Shown here: positions 8,591-16,559 of the stretch, piece after piece
How the letters are laid out: the number at the start of each line of letters is the position of its first letter
Position numbering within the stretch: position 1 is the stretch's first letter
Assembly (NCBI RefSeq): GCF_007970805.1
Contig: NZ_CP042433.1
Coordinates: 3,348,001 to 3,412,000 of the forward strand
Length of the DNA: 64,000 nucleotides
Source of the DNA: Flavisolibacter ginsenosidimutans
Lineage (GTDB): Bacteria > Bacteroidota > Bacteroidia > Chitinophagales > Chitinophagaceae
Reading direction: 5' to 3'
Notes under the pieces: model-generated
Seen by the model: only the letters and a program-made list of their open reading frames with translations
Database searches by the model: none
Told to the model about the DNA's origin: nothing
Program-made: the position numbers and the translations under genes

Positions 8591-8624
8591 GCGTACAAGA
8601 GTGCGACGCAACGATGCTCAATGT
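8591..8624 (+). repeat. Dispersed GTGCGACGCAAC element, copy 2
   Basis: GCGTACAAGAGTGCGACGCA then ACGATGCTCAA matches the core and flanks of the copies at 2131, 13451, 34225 and 49204. The 199-bp gap (8559-8757) also holds a small palindrome TTTGTCCATTGGACAAA at about 8680-8696. I see no gene in it. Confidence 0.75.
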
Positions 8625-8757
8625 ACAGGTGGGCTTCTGGCTCCTAAAATTTCTTCCGTTTAAACTCCTTGCTTTCCGTTTGTCCATTGGACAAAATTTT
8701 CTGTCCTCCATTTTATGGAACGCGGTGGCTTTGGCGTCTTAGCAAAAAACCAATTTT

Positions 8758-9231
8758 ATGCAGAAACGAATGTTCGTAGCCATCCTTGCCGCAGTCGTTG
8801 TTTATTCGGCTTCGGCACAAATCACGCAAAAAGATGAAGCGCCGAAACCGCCTCCACCGCCCAGGCCTCTTGTTAAAAAAATGAAAGACGTTCCGCCTCC
8901 TCCGCCACCACCTTCGGAGCCGCCACCGCCCGATGCGCCGCCCCCTCCGCCGCCTCCATCATTGGCAAACGATGCTCAATTACCCGATGACTTTACTGCC
9001 TTTATGAAACGAAATCTTTCGGTAAAAGGCGTATCATGGAAGAACGATGATGAGATGATTATTCGTTTGAAATCGGGCGAGGAAGAACGCTACAACCTGA
9101 ACGATGCGCAAAGCAAAAAGGCAGCGGAAACAAAATACGGCGAGTTGCCGCAGGCACCACCGCCTCCGCCGGCGCCGCCCGTACCACCGGCTCCGCCAAG
9201 ACCGCCGAAAATGAAAGGCACCTTGTCATAA
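8758..9231 (+). CDS. Secreted proline-rich protein, unknown function
   Basis: The 157-residue product has an N-terminal signal peptide of about 20 residues ending SASAQ. Two polyproline blocks (residues 31-66 and 131-150) flank a compact charged core of roughly 60 residues (LPDDFTAFMKRN to KYGELP). The blocks are runs of 3-7 prolines broken by Glu, Asp, Ala, Ser or Arg. Polyproline would form extended rods, so the core may be displayed at a distance in the periplasm or on the surface. No family recognised. An intrinsic terminator follows within a few bases, supporting a monocistronic or last-gene position. Confidence 0.8.
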   Translation: MQKRMFVAILAAVVVYSASAQITQKDEAPKPPPPPRPLVKKMKDVPPPPPPPSEPPPPDAPPPPPPPSLANDAQLPDDFTAFMKRNLSVKGVSWKNDDEMIIRLKSGEEERYNLNDAQSKKAAETKYGELPQAPPPPPAPPVPPAPPRPPKMKGTLS

Positions 9232-9232
9232 T

Positions 9233-9264
9233 AAAAAATCCCGCAGTGTTTGCGGGATTTTTTT
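9233..9264 (+). terminator. Intrinsic terminator after the proline-rich protein gene
   Basis: AAAAAATCCCGCA-GTGTT-TGCGGGATTTTTTT: a strong A/T-flanked stem with T-tracts in both directions, so it may also stop transcripts arriving from tatC on the minus strand. Confidence 0.9.
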
Positions 9265-9390
9265 GATGGAGAGAGCGTTTACAAAAAATATCTTCTTTTC
9301 AGGACAAGCGATGGACGTGTTCCTACTCTCCTTCGTCATTCGTCATCCTTAGCGAAGTCGAAGGGCCTTAATCGCCTGTTCTGCGGTTCC

Positions 9391-10245
9391 CTAACTCCAC
9401 TCTTTTTCTTCCTCGGCTTTTTGCTTGTCGATGCGGCGTGTAAGCAGGATGCTGACACCGTACAAAAGCAGCAACGGAATGGCCACTGTCATCTGGCTGA
9501 TAACGTCGGGGCCCGGTGTGATGACGCCAGCAACGATCATGATGATGACGACGGCATACTTCCACATGCGGCGCAAATAACTTGCGGATACGATGCCAAT
9601 TTTTGCCAGTAAAATCATGAGTAACGGAAGCTGAAACGCAAGCCCGGAGCCAAGCACAAGTGGAATTAACGTATCAAAATACGAAGCAATAGTCCAGCGG
9701 TTTTCAATGTTCTCGTCGAGTTGAAAATTGCCAAAGAAGTTCAATGTGTAAGGGGCAATTACAAAATAGCCAAAGGCCACGCCGATGAAAAAAAGAACCG
9801 ATACCCAAAAGATAACGCCACGGGTATTCTTCAGTTCTTTCTTGGTTAAAGCCGGCCGGATGAAGCGCCAGAACTCCCAGAAGATGTACGGGAAAGCGAG
9901 GATGATGCCGCCAATCAGCATCACTGAAATAAAGGTGCTAAACTGGTTGGCCACGCCGGTGCTTTGCATTTGAATGCTGAGTCCTTTCATGCAAAGCGCT
10001 TTTTCCAGGTTCAGGTAACGGCCAATGCGGCACAAAACGCCGTAAGTCGGAAAGTCGGAATGGGTAGGGCCGAGTAAAATTCTCTTCACCACAAAATCGC
10101 GGTAAACAACAATTAAAATGGCGCCAATCGTAATGGCCAATACACTTCGGAAAAGATGCCCGCGCAGAACTTCCAGGTGGTCAATGAACGACATCTCTGC
10201 TCTTTCGTCGTTTCCCCCGCCGCGCTTAAAAAAAGATAAAGCCAT
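9391..10245 (-). CDS. tatC: Sec-independent protein translocase subunit TatC
   Basis: The 284-residue inner-membrane protein has six hydrophobic segments. The N-terminal MSFIDHLEVLRGHLFRSVLA motif (residues 18-37) is the family's cytosolic signal-peptide-binding face, and FGYFVIAPYTLNFF near residue 165 is also typical. It recognises twin-arginine signal peptides and forms the translocation core with TatA/TatB, which are not in this window. It carries an extra loop around residues 65-100 and a lysine/glutamate-rich tail. It converges on the proline-rich gene; downstream 9265-9390 holds no gene. Confidence 0.95.
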   Translation of the reverse strand: MALSFFKRGGGNDERAEMSFIDHLEVLRGHLFRSVLAITIGAILIVVYRDFVVKRILLGPTHSDFPTYGVLCRIGRYLNLEKALCMKGLSIQMQSTGVANQFSTFISVMLIGGIILAFPYIFWEFWRFIRPALTKKELKNTRGVIFWVSVLFFIGVAFGYFVIAPYTLNFFGNFQLDENIENRWTIASYFDTLIPLVLGSGLAFQLPLLMILLAKIGIVSASYLRRMWKYAVVIIMIVAGVITPGPDVISQMTVAIPLLLLYGVSILLTRRIDKQKAEEEKEWS

Positions 10246-10256
10246 GGGAGCGAAGA

Positions 10257-10444
10257 TAAGGAGTCAGGAGTCAGAATTCAGGAGTCAGGAGCCGTTAATG
10301 CTACCGGACAACGTTGTTATGGACAAAGTTTTTGATGTATAAAACAAAACAGTGAAGGCAATTCAGCACCGCTGCAATAGAAAGAACTATCACAATTTAG
10401 AAGCTCTGCCTCCTGACTCCTGAATTCTGACTCCTGACTCCTTA
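10257..10444. repeat. Perfect 35-bp inverted repeat (GGAGTCAGGAGTCAG words), 118-nt spacer
   Basis: Bases 10257-10291 and 10410-10444 are exact reverse complements over 35 nt. Each arm is itself made of GGAGTCA repeats around a central GAATTC. The right arm includes the TAA stop of the CNNM/CBS gene (10442-10444) and the left arm ends 12 bp from the tatC start codon. The spacer contains no convincing gene. Confidence 0.92.
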
Positions 10445-11698
10445 CTTCAGTACTTTCAGCTTCACCATTTCAATGCGGGTGTCGCTGACACTGAGGATGT
10501 CGAATTCAAAATCATCAATGATGATGTGCTCTTTTTGGCGCGGAATGGTTTCGTGGTGAGAGATGATGAAACCTGAAAGGGTTTCCGATTCATTCTCCGG
10601 AAAATGGAGGTTGTATTTTTCACTGATGTAATCCAGTTCCAAACGGCCTGCGAAGATGTATTCGTTTTCGGCCAGTTGCTTTTCTACAAATTCCTCGCTG
10701 TCGTATTCGTCGTGTATCTCGCCAAAAATTTCTTCCAGTACGTCTTCCATCGTAACAATACCGGCGGTGCCGCCAAACTCGTCCACCACCCAGGCAATGC
10801 TTTTTCGTTCGCGGGTAAACTTGCCGATTAAATCCGCGGCGCTCATGCTTTCGGGAACGGCGGGTATGGGCAACAAAATGCTTTGAATGGTTTGCGGGCC
10901 TTTAAACAAATCAAGTTGGTGGATGTAGCCAACGATATCGTCAATGTTTTTTTCATAGACCACCAACTTGCTCAGCTTTGTTTCAATGAGTTTTTTCTTT
11001 GCTTCTTCCACGCTGCACGAAAGGTCCACGCCAATCACTTCCTTGCGGGGCACAAGGCACTGCCTGATTTTTACTTTCGGCAATTCAAGGGCATTCTCAA
11101 AAAGTTCGGTGTTCATTTCTTCGGGCTCAAAATCGGTGTTGTCGTTTTGTAGAAAAAGCGTCTCTGAAGTATTGCCCGAAAGGTTGTCTTTGGTGTCGCG
11201 TACCCGCACGTTAAAAATATATTTGAGCGACCAATTGGCCATGCTTAAAAACAACCGCGCCACCGGCAAAAAAATTCCGTAAAGCACGTTGATGATGAAA
11301 ACAAAGCGGGTGAGAATAAAATTGCTGTGCGCCCGGAAGATAGCCCGTGGAATGAACTCGCCGAGAATGAGCACAACAAAGGTGGCGAGAATGATGTTGA
11401 GTCCAACCCGCACGCCTTGGTAATAAAGTCCCATTGCGTTCCACAACGTGTCGGTAATGTTTACAAAAAGCAGGGCAAAGCTCACCAGGAAGAGTGTGAA
11501 GCCAATGAGCATGGTGCTCAAAAAAAGCTCGGGGTTTTCAAAATAACGCGAAAGGATGACCGCGTCGTAGCGGCCTTGTTTTTTGCGCAGTTCAATGCCG
11601 AAACGGTTGACGCTGTAAAAGGCCATTTCAATGCCTGCAAAAAAACCCATCATGAGCAACGTGACAATAAACCACGCGATTGTACTTACGGCTATCAT
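10442..11698 (-). CDS. CNNM/CBS/CorC-HlyC domain membrane protein (hemolysin-C or GldE-like family)
   Basis: The 418-residue protein begins with a CNNM transmembrane domain of about four helices (residues 1-150; FFAGIEMAFYSVNRFGIELRKKQG is the typical first helix and loop). Two CBS domains follow (about 205-320; LVPRKEVIGVDLS, then IAWVVDEFGGTAGIVTMEDVLEEIFGEI). A CorC_HlyC domain closes it (340-415). The family is linked to magnesium or cobalt transport, and in Bacteroidota to the gliding-associated GldE. No gldD neighbour is present, so I do not assign GldE. The TAA stop coincides with the first bases of an inverted repeat. Confidence 0.88.
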   Translation of the reverse strand: MIAVSTIAWFIVTLLMMGFFAGIEMAFYSVNRFGIELRKKQGRYDAVILSRYFENPELFLSTMLIGFTLFLVSFALLFVNITDTLWNAMGLYYQGVRVGLNIILATFVVLILGEFIPRAIFRAHSNFILTRFVFIINVLYGIFLPVARLFLSMANWSLKYIFNVRVRDTKDNLSGNTSETLFLQNDNTDFEPEEMNTELFENALELPKVKIRQCLVPRKEVIGVDLSCSVEEAKKKLIETKLSKLVVYEKNIDDIVGYIHQLDLFKGPQTIQSILLPIPAVPESMSAADLIGKFTRERKSIAWVVDEFGGTAGIVTMEDVLEEIFGEIHDEYDSEEFVEKQLAENEYIFAGRLELDYISEKYNLHFPENESETLSGFIISHHETIPRQKEHIIIDDFEFDILSVSDTRIEMVKLKVLK

Positions 11699-11715
11699 TG
11701 GAGTAAAGATAGAAA

Positions 11716-11801
11716 TTAGTTGATTGGTTGATTAGTTGCTCGGTTGATTCGCTACAACCTTTCTTTACCAGTCAACCAATCAACTAATTAACCGGTCAAC
11801 C
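11716..11801. repeat. Word-built inverted repeat overlapping the gmk stop (TTGATTGG words)
   Basis: The left side 11716-11750 is made of GTTGATTGGTTGATTAGTTG units and the right side 11771-11801 of the complementary GTCAACCAATCAACTAATTA then ACCGGTCAACC. The gmk TGA (11796-11798) lies inside a GGTTGACC word. Register between arms is ambiguous because the words are quasi-periodic. Confidence 0.75.
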
Positions 11802-12386
11802 ATTTTGTGATTTCAAAAAAGCCTGCACAATCTCCTCCGCTTCGGCGCAGGCATTTTCCAAATCGGAGTTGACGATGACTTTGTTGAAGTACGTTTTGAA
11901 GCTGATTTCGTAAGCGGCTTTGTTTACTCTTGCGTTCAGCGATTCTTCGCTTTCGGTGCCGCGACCGGTGAGGCGGCGGCGCAGTTCGTCCACGCTTGGC
12001 GGTTCAATGAAAATCGAAAGCGTGGTTTCGGGAAACTGCTGTTGCACGTGAATGGCGCCTTTTACGTCTATGTCCAACACCGGCGTTTTGCCTTCGCTCC
12101 AAATGCGCTGCAGTTCGGCTTTCAGCGTGCCGTAATATTTTCCTTCGTACACCATCTCCCACTCCACAAATTCTTCGTGCTGAATTTTGTTGGTGAACTC
12201 TTCCACACTCATGAAATAATAATCCGCGCCGTTCCTCTCTGCACCTCTTGCGGGCCTTGTGGCGGCCGAAATAGAGAAGGCCAGTTTATCGGGATACTTT
12301 GCCAGCAGATAGCGGGTGATGCTGGTTTTGCCCGCACCGGACGGCGCGGTAAGAATGATGATTTTTTGTTGGTTGTTGATGGTCAT
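11796..12386 (-). CDS. gmk: Guanylate kinase
   Basis: The 196-residue enzyme phosphorylates GMP to GDP with ATP. The P-loop reads TAPSGAGKTSI (residues 13-23). The GMP-binding region carries RPARGAERNGADYYFMSVEEF (about residues 43-63) and the conserved E-W-x-Y (FVEWEMVYEGKYYGT). IDVKGAIHVQQQFP near residue 105 is the family's D-V-x-G motif. Length is typical. Start ATG at 12384-12386. The last codons and stop sit in an inverted repeat. It is divergent from the AraC-type gene. Confidence 0.97.
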   Translation of the reverse strand: MTINNQQKIIILTAPSGAGKTSITRYLLAKYPDKLAFSISAATRPARGAERNGADYYFMSVEEFTNKIQHEEFVEWEMVYEGKYYGTLKAELQRIWSEGKTPVLDIDVKGAIHVQQQFPETTLSIFIEPPSVDELRRRLTGRGTESEESLNARVNKAAYEISFKTYFNKVIVNSDLENACAEAEEIVQAFLKSQNG

Positions 12387-12412
12387 GCGTTGGTCGCGAA
12401 GGTAGAAGAAAA

Positions 12413-12511
12413 GTTCACTTGTTTACCTGTTCAGAGGTCCACCATGTTCGTTTCCTTCAGTATGGATTTTCTTTTACTACAATGAACAAGTGAACAGGTA
12501 AACAAGTGAAC
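12413..12511. repeat. Perfect 21-bp inverted repeat in a divergent promoter region
   Basis: Bases 12413-12433 and 12491-12511 are exact reverse complements (first ten bases GTTCACTTGT). A further half-word TGAACAAG precedes the right arm. The element occupies most of the 142 bp between the gmk and AraC-type start codons, so it must overlap or adjoin both promoters. Confidence 0.88.
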
Positions 12512-12528
12512 CGATTAACTTTAGACCT

Positions 12529-13368
12529 GTGCAGCACGTTGAGTTTTTTCATAAAGACCATTTTGAGAACCGCTACCGCCGCCGCAAGGCAAAGGGCTCC
12601 CTTTCGCAGTTCATTGATTTTTTTTGGGAGACTGATTTTGACGAACTCTTTGTTCAATACCCGGATGGCTTTTCCGATGCGCTGTTTCCCAACGTCGGTT
12701 ACACGTATTTGATCAACCTGGGAACGCCTTGCGTAATGCAACTGGAAGACGAAAAATACGACATTAAAAATGACGGCTTTCTCCCGCGGCACAAGGCCAT
12801 GATCTGCCATCATTCGACGGGCAATAAATTGTTTGGGATAAAGTTCAACGTATCGCCGGTGGTCTTTCAAAAGCGGGTTAATTTTTCGGAGTACCGCGAA
12901 TACATTTTCCCGCTGGCTTATTTAATTGACCGCGCCGTGGTTGACAAAGTGAGAAAGGCCGGATCGTTTGAAGAGCGGGTAAAGATTTTATCGGATTATT
13001 ACGAAGCCATCATTGCCGAAAACGAAGGTTCACTAAAACCGGTGGCCGTAGTCACCGAAATTTTGCAGGACTGTGCAACAAAGAATTCTTTTGATGTTTC
13101 CATTGAAGAACTTTCGAAACGATACGGCATCAGCACGCGAACGCTGCAACGTTATTTCGAAACATCCACGGGCATTACCAGCAAAAAGGCTTTGCAAATT
13201 CTACGCATTCGCAAGGCGGTAGAAGCGCTAACAAAGCACCCCGGCGATTTTCACTACAACCAATTTGGTTATTACGATTACAGCCATTTTCTTAAACACC
13301 TCAAACAATTTTTAACGCACCAAACGGTTACGGTTCTTCAACCGCATTTGAAGTTGTTGAAAGGTTAA
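12529..13368 (+). CDS. AraC-family transcriptional regulator
   Basis: The 279-residue protein has an N-terminal ligand/dimer-type domain of the DUF6597 kind (residues 1-150; SLSQFIDFFWETDFDE, then DALFPNVGYTYLINLG). The C-terminal AraC domain has two helix-turn-helix motifs: FDVSIEELSKRYGISTRTLQRYFETSTGITSKK (about 186-218), then a second with YNQFGYYDYSHFLKHLKQF (about 242-260), where a Y-D-x-S-H-F signature is clear. The only plausible start is GTG at 12529. TAACTTTA lies only about 10 bp upstream, so the promoter position is uncertain. Targets unknown; autoregulation through the 21-bp inverted repeat is possible but unproven. Confidence 0.88.
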   Translation: MQHVEFFHKDHFENRYRRRKAKGSLSQFIDFFWETDFDELFVQYPDGFSDALFPNVGYTYLINLGTPCVMQLEDEKYDIKNDGFLPRHKAMICHHSTGNKLFGIKFNVSPVVFQKRVNFSEYREYIFPLAYLIDRAVVDKVRKAGSFEERVKILSDYYEAIIAENEGSLKPVAVVTEILQDCATKNSFDVSIEELSKRYGISTRTLQRYFETSTGITSKKALQILRIRKAVEALTKHPGDFHYNQFGYYDYSHFLKHLKQFLTHQTVTVLQPHLKLLKG

Positions 13369-13450
13369 GGGCCCATCCCGACCTTCCCGGTGGGAAGGCC
13401 ATCAGGTCACAAGCCCAGCTTATGCACGATGCTTTGTCTGCTCAGTCGTG

Positions 13451-13490
13451 TTCTGAACGCGAAGTGTGCGACGCAACGAAAGCTTAATAG
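13451..13490 (+). repeat. Dispersed GTGCGACGCAAC element, copy 3
   Basis: TTCTGAACGCGAAGTGTGCG then ACGCAACGAAAGCTTAATAG. It shares the upstream TTCTGrACG word with copy 1 and the downstream GCTTAAyAG word with copies 4 and 5. Confidence 0.75.
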
Positions 13491-13508
13491 CGGGATTGAA
13501 GTTTGGCA

Positions 13509-13548
13509 CAAAAAAAACTCAATCACAAAGCATGATTGAGTTTTTTTT
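13509..13548. terminator. Bidirectional intrinsic terminator between convergent genes
   Basis: AAAAAAACTCAATCA (13511-13525) pairs with TGATTGAGTTTTTTT (from 13533), giving a 10-bp core stem extended by A/T pairs, with T-runs on both strands. It serves the AraC gene and the receptor gene from opposite sides. The stem wording is nearly that of the dnaN terminator. Confidence 0.85.
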
Positions 13549-13619
13549 GAGCGTATAAAAGCAAGTGTCTGTGTGTTGGTGGCCTTCCCCCCGGGAAGGT
13601 CGGGATGGGCCACCTAATT

Positions 13620-16091
13620 TTAATTTCCTCCCGCCCGTTGCCTTTCTTCTTCCGATGCCGTTGTTCGCTTGCGCGCCTGCTGCACTTTGTTGTTGCCAAA
13701 GCGATAGGTGAAAGAAATATTGGCCACACGGCTTTCGCGGTAAGCGTGCCAGTTCTCTACGTAGCTGCCTTTGTATTCCACTCTCGCTTTCGGAAGGCTG
13801 GTCCAGAAAATATCGGTGATGTTGAAACGTACCGTGCCCTTGCCGCCAATGATTGTTTTTTGCACGCCGGTACCGATGCCCCATTGCGGTTGCAGCTTCA
13901 TGTAGCCGTAGCGGCCGCCGGTGTTCAGGTTTGCGTTCAACTCTGCTGACCAACCCTTCTTAAAGGTGAAACTGTTGTTGGTTCGAACGTTGGCCGCTAC
14001 GGCGCCATCGTTCAGTTGAGCGCCGCTTAAGTTGCCGTTGAATTTGTTGTAAAACAAGTTTACGTTGTTCATCGAATTCCACCACTTGGTTATGCGTACA
14101 GGCAGCGATGCGGTAAGACCAAGATAGTCGGATGACGTTAAGTTCACCGGAATTTGCACGGTGATGTTGGAGTCTTGTCCCGGCTTGATTTCAAAGGTTG
14201 GAATCACGTCAAGGATCTTCGACAGCACAACGTTTTGCGCATCGGTTGTGTGGCTGTAGCCAAAAGTGAAGTTCAGGTTTTTCAAGGTATAATTCAGTTC
14301 GTATGACCAAGTGTATTGCGGTCTTATTAAAGGATCGCCGGTTGAATAAATCGTTGCGTCAACCTGGAAGAGAAAAGGATCAAGCATGTCGTAATTGGGG
14401 CGGTCAATGCGGCGGCTCACCGAAAGGCCGATGGTTTGTTCGGGCTTCAGTTTGTAGTTGAGGAAGGCGCTTGGAAACAACTGAAAATAATCGTTGTTGT
14501 ATTTTCTATTGCCCTTCACCTGTTGTGTTTTCAATACGGTTTCTTCGCCGCGCAAGCCTATTTGGTAATTGAACTTTTTTACTTCCTTGCTGAAGTTGAG
14601 ATAAGCTGCGTTGTTGTATTCTTCGTACAAAAAATGATTGGTCTTTGTATTGTCAACAACCGTTGCGGTGGGATAAACGTTGTAGAACTTCGCGTCTTTG
14701 TCGGACGAGACGTAGCTTGTCTTAAAACCTGCTTCCAGCTTTGCGCCGCCGGGTAATGGATTTACGTAATCAACCTTTGCGGTCTTTAGTGTAAGCTTAC
14801 CGTTTTGGTCACCATCCAGTATGTCGTCTTCTTTTCTTTTCGTTCCGTTCAAGTTGTAGAAATATGAAGCCGTGCGGCTGAGTGCATGATTGTTGAACAC
14901 ACCGTAATCCACGTCGGCGGTTAACTCTCTTCCGGCCGTATCCAGCTTTTGTTTCAGGTTTACGTTTGCAACCGTGTTGTTGAACTTGTTGTTGTCGGTG
15001 CCGAGAGAATTGAAAAGAAAATCAGGTTTGAAGTTTATATCGTTCACGGTTGTACCAATCGTTGCCACACGATTAAATTGATTGAAGCTGCTGTTCACCA
15101 CAAAGCCAACGATAGTGTTTTTTGACGGAAAGAAATCGGCGCCCAAACGTGCGTTGTTCGACTTGAACGGCATCCATGCATAATTGTCTTTGTCATCCGA
15201 ACCTTTGAATACACCGCTCTGGTAAAAGTTGCGGTTGATGATAAGATGGTTCAGCATCTCACGGTCGTTGTGCGTGTAGTTTCCAAAAATATTTACGGCC
15301 TTGTTGCGATAATTAAAAGTGGCACCTGCGTTCCATTTTGGATAAACGCCTTGTCCGTAACCCCCGGTCAGCGTGCCGTTGTAGCCAAGACGCTGATCTT
15401 TCTTTAAACGGATGTCAATGATGCCCGAATTGCCCGCCGCATCGTATTTGCTCGAAGGGTTTGTAATGAGTTCGATGCGCTCAATGGCGTTCACCGGAAG
15501 GCCACGTAAGTAATTGGCTAAATCGGCGCTCGACATGGGCGAAGGCTTTCCGTCAATCATGATGATAACGCCTTGCTTTCCGCGCAGCGCAATGGCATCG
15601 TTCTGGTCAATGGTCACACCCGGCGAACGTTCCAGTACGTCAAAGGCCGAACTGCCTGCGTTCACCACGCTGTTCTCCACGTTTACAATCAGGCGGTCGT
15701 TCAAGCGTTGAATGAAAGGCTTTTTTGCCGTTACGGTAACGCCTTGCAGTTGCGAACCTGCTTTTGCCGTCATGCTGATTGCGGGTACGGAGGTTGTTTC
15801 ACTTTCTTTTACGTCAAAGGCTTTGCTGTACGTTGTCGTTAAGCCAACGGCGCTAACACGAAGAAGATAAGTTGACGGAAGAAGGTTGTCTATTTCTGCA
15901 AGTCCGCTTTTGTCCGTAATCGCTGTTTTCACAAGCGCCGAATCTTTGCTGCGCAGCAATTCAATGGTGGCACCTTCAACGGGAGATTTCTGTTCGGTTA
16001 AAACAGTAAGGGCGGCTTTGCCTTTGCCACTTTGCGCAAAGGCGATGGTTGTCATCAGAACGGACAAGGCACCGATAAAAATTTTCCGCAT
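13620..16091 (-). CDS. Outer-membrane beta-barrel receptor (TonB-dependent receptor-like, carboxypeptidase-regulatory N-domain)
   Basis: The 823-residue protein starts MRKIFIGALSVLMTTIAFAQ, a clear signal peptide; the ATG at 16089-16091 is chosen over an upstream read-through. Residues 22-110 form a carboxypeptidase-regulatory-like domain with VEGATIELLRSKDSALVKTAITD. Residues 115-230 form a plug-like domain with LNDRLIVNVENSV, SAFDVLERSPGVTI and IERIELITNPSSKYDAAGNSGIIDI. A large barrel of the OMP_b-brl_3 kind follows. It likely imports or binds an unknown ligand at the outer membrane. It stands alone with no SusD partner. The C-terminus (FGNNKVQQARKRTTASEEERQRAGGN) lacks the usual terminal aromatic residue. 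Confidence 0.9.
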   Translation of the reverse strand: MRKIFIGALSVLMTTIAFAQSGKGKAALTVLTEQKSPVEGATIELLRSKDSALVKTAITDKSGLAEIDNLLPSTYLLRVSAVGLTTTYSKAFDVKESETTSVPAISMTAKAGSQLQGVTVTAKKPFIQRLNDRLIVNVENSVVNAGSSAFDVLERSPGVTIDQNDAIALRGKQGVIIMIDGKPSPMSSADLANYLRGLPVNAIERIELITNPSSKYDAAGNSGIIDIRLKKDQRLGYNGTLTGGYGQGVYPKWNAGATFNYRNKAVNIFGNYTHNDREMLNHLIINRNFYQSGVFKGSDDKDNYAWMPFKSNNARLGADFFPSKNTIVGFVVNSSFNQFNRVATIGTTVNDINFKPDFLFNSLGTDNNKFNNTVANVNLKQKLDTAGRELTADVDYGVFNNHALSRTASYFYNLNGTKRKEDDILDGDQNGKLTLKTAKVDYVNPLPGGAKLEAGFKTSYVSSDKDAKFYNVYPTATVVDNTKTNHFLYEEYNNAAYLNFSKEVKKFNYQIGLRGEETVLKTQQVKGNRKYNNDYFQLFPSAFLNYKLKPEQTIGLSVSRRIDRPNYDMLDPFLFQVDATIYSTGDPLIRPQYTWSYELNYTLKNLNFTFGYSHTTDAQNVVLSKILDVIPTFEIKPGQDSNITVQIPVNLTSSDYLGLTASLPVRITKWWNSMNNVNLFYNKFNGNLSGAQLNDGAVAANVRTNNSFTFKKGWSAELNANLNTGGRYGYMKLQPQWGIGTGVQKTIIGGKGTVRFNITDIFWTSLPKARVEYKGSYVENWHAYRESRVANISFTYRFGNNKVQQARKRTTASEEERQRAGGN

Positions 16092-16250
16092 AATCAATCG
16101 TATTTGCTGCAAAGAAGGATTTGATTTTTTGACTGTCAAACCCAAACTGTAGTAGCTGCATTATGCTTCGATAGATGGAAAGATGCGGTCGTGTTACGAA
16201 AAATATCGTGTCGTTTTTTTACAACAGTAAAACAAACCCTCTTTAAAGAA

Positions 16251-16448
16251 TTAGGCAGGTTGCCGCGCATTTTTAAAAAGCAAGTAAGCCGTTCGCAGGC
16301 AGGCGATTCCCACGACAATAAAAGCAAAACGTGTATCTGGCAAGGGTTTGGGAGAAGTAAAAAGATAGGCCTTCAACAAACAGGCAATTGATGCCATGAA
16401 AAAGAGCAAACTTAAAATTGCTTTCTTTTCCGATAACCTTGTTTTCAT
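16251..16448 (-). CDS. Small two-helix membrane protein, unknown function
   Basis: The 65-residue reading frame starts at ATG 16446-16448. A short basic N-terminus (MKTRLSEKK) precedes two hydrophobic stretches (about residues 11-29 and 40-57), as in small inner-membrane hairpin proteins. It lies alone in a 468-bp gap between the receptor start and the nitroreductase start. The flanks (16092-16250 and 16449-16559) show no other gene. There is no recognisable family, so the call rests on composition and the lack of a competing frame. Confidence 0.45.
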   Translation of the reverse strand: MKTRLSEKKAILSLLFFMASIACLLKAYLFTSPKPLPDTRFAFIVVGIACLRTAYLLFKNARQPA

Positions 16449-16559
16449 TCTTCAAATCTACCGCAAAAAGATTTTGGTTTCGAAGGACGCTGAAGAGGTA
16501 GAAATTTCAAAGCCGGCCTATTTGTAAATCACGCAATTTTGCCCACTCAAACAAAACCA

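Larger units (their letters stand above)
13370..13611. mobile_element. MITE-like unit with 31-bp terminal inverted repeats, carrying core copy 3
   Basis: The ends 13370-13400 and 13581-13611 are reverse complements at 30 of 31 positions, and each end is itself a hairpin (GGCCTTCCC/GGGAAGG). Between them lie the dispersed GTGCGACGCAAC core and a bidirectional terminator. The 242-bp unit fills the gap between convergent AraC and receptor genes, 1 bp after one stop and 8 bp before the other. No transposase or clear target duplication was seen, so the mobile-element call is inference from structure. Confidence 0.5.

Noticed and set aside
8758..9231. TonB protein
   Set aside because: It has a cleaved signal peptide and two proline blocks but lacks the TonB C-terminal domain with its YP motif.
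10118..10342. Plus-strand frame through tatC 5' end and into the spacer of the 35-bp inverted repeat
   Set aside because: It reads antisense to tatC and through repeat words; the only spacer-specific part is 14 codons without any supporting feature.
10257..10444. CRISPR-like repeat array
   Set aside because: Repeats are inverted and internally periodic, with no regularly spaced direct repeats, no spacers and no cas genes.
13519..13953. Minus-strand frame of 144 codons overlapping the receptor gene 3' end and the MITE-like unit
   Set aside because: It is out of frame with the receptor and made of Arg/His-rich shadow sequence and repeats.
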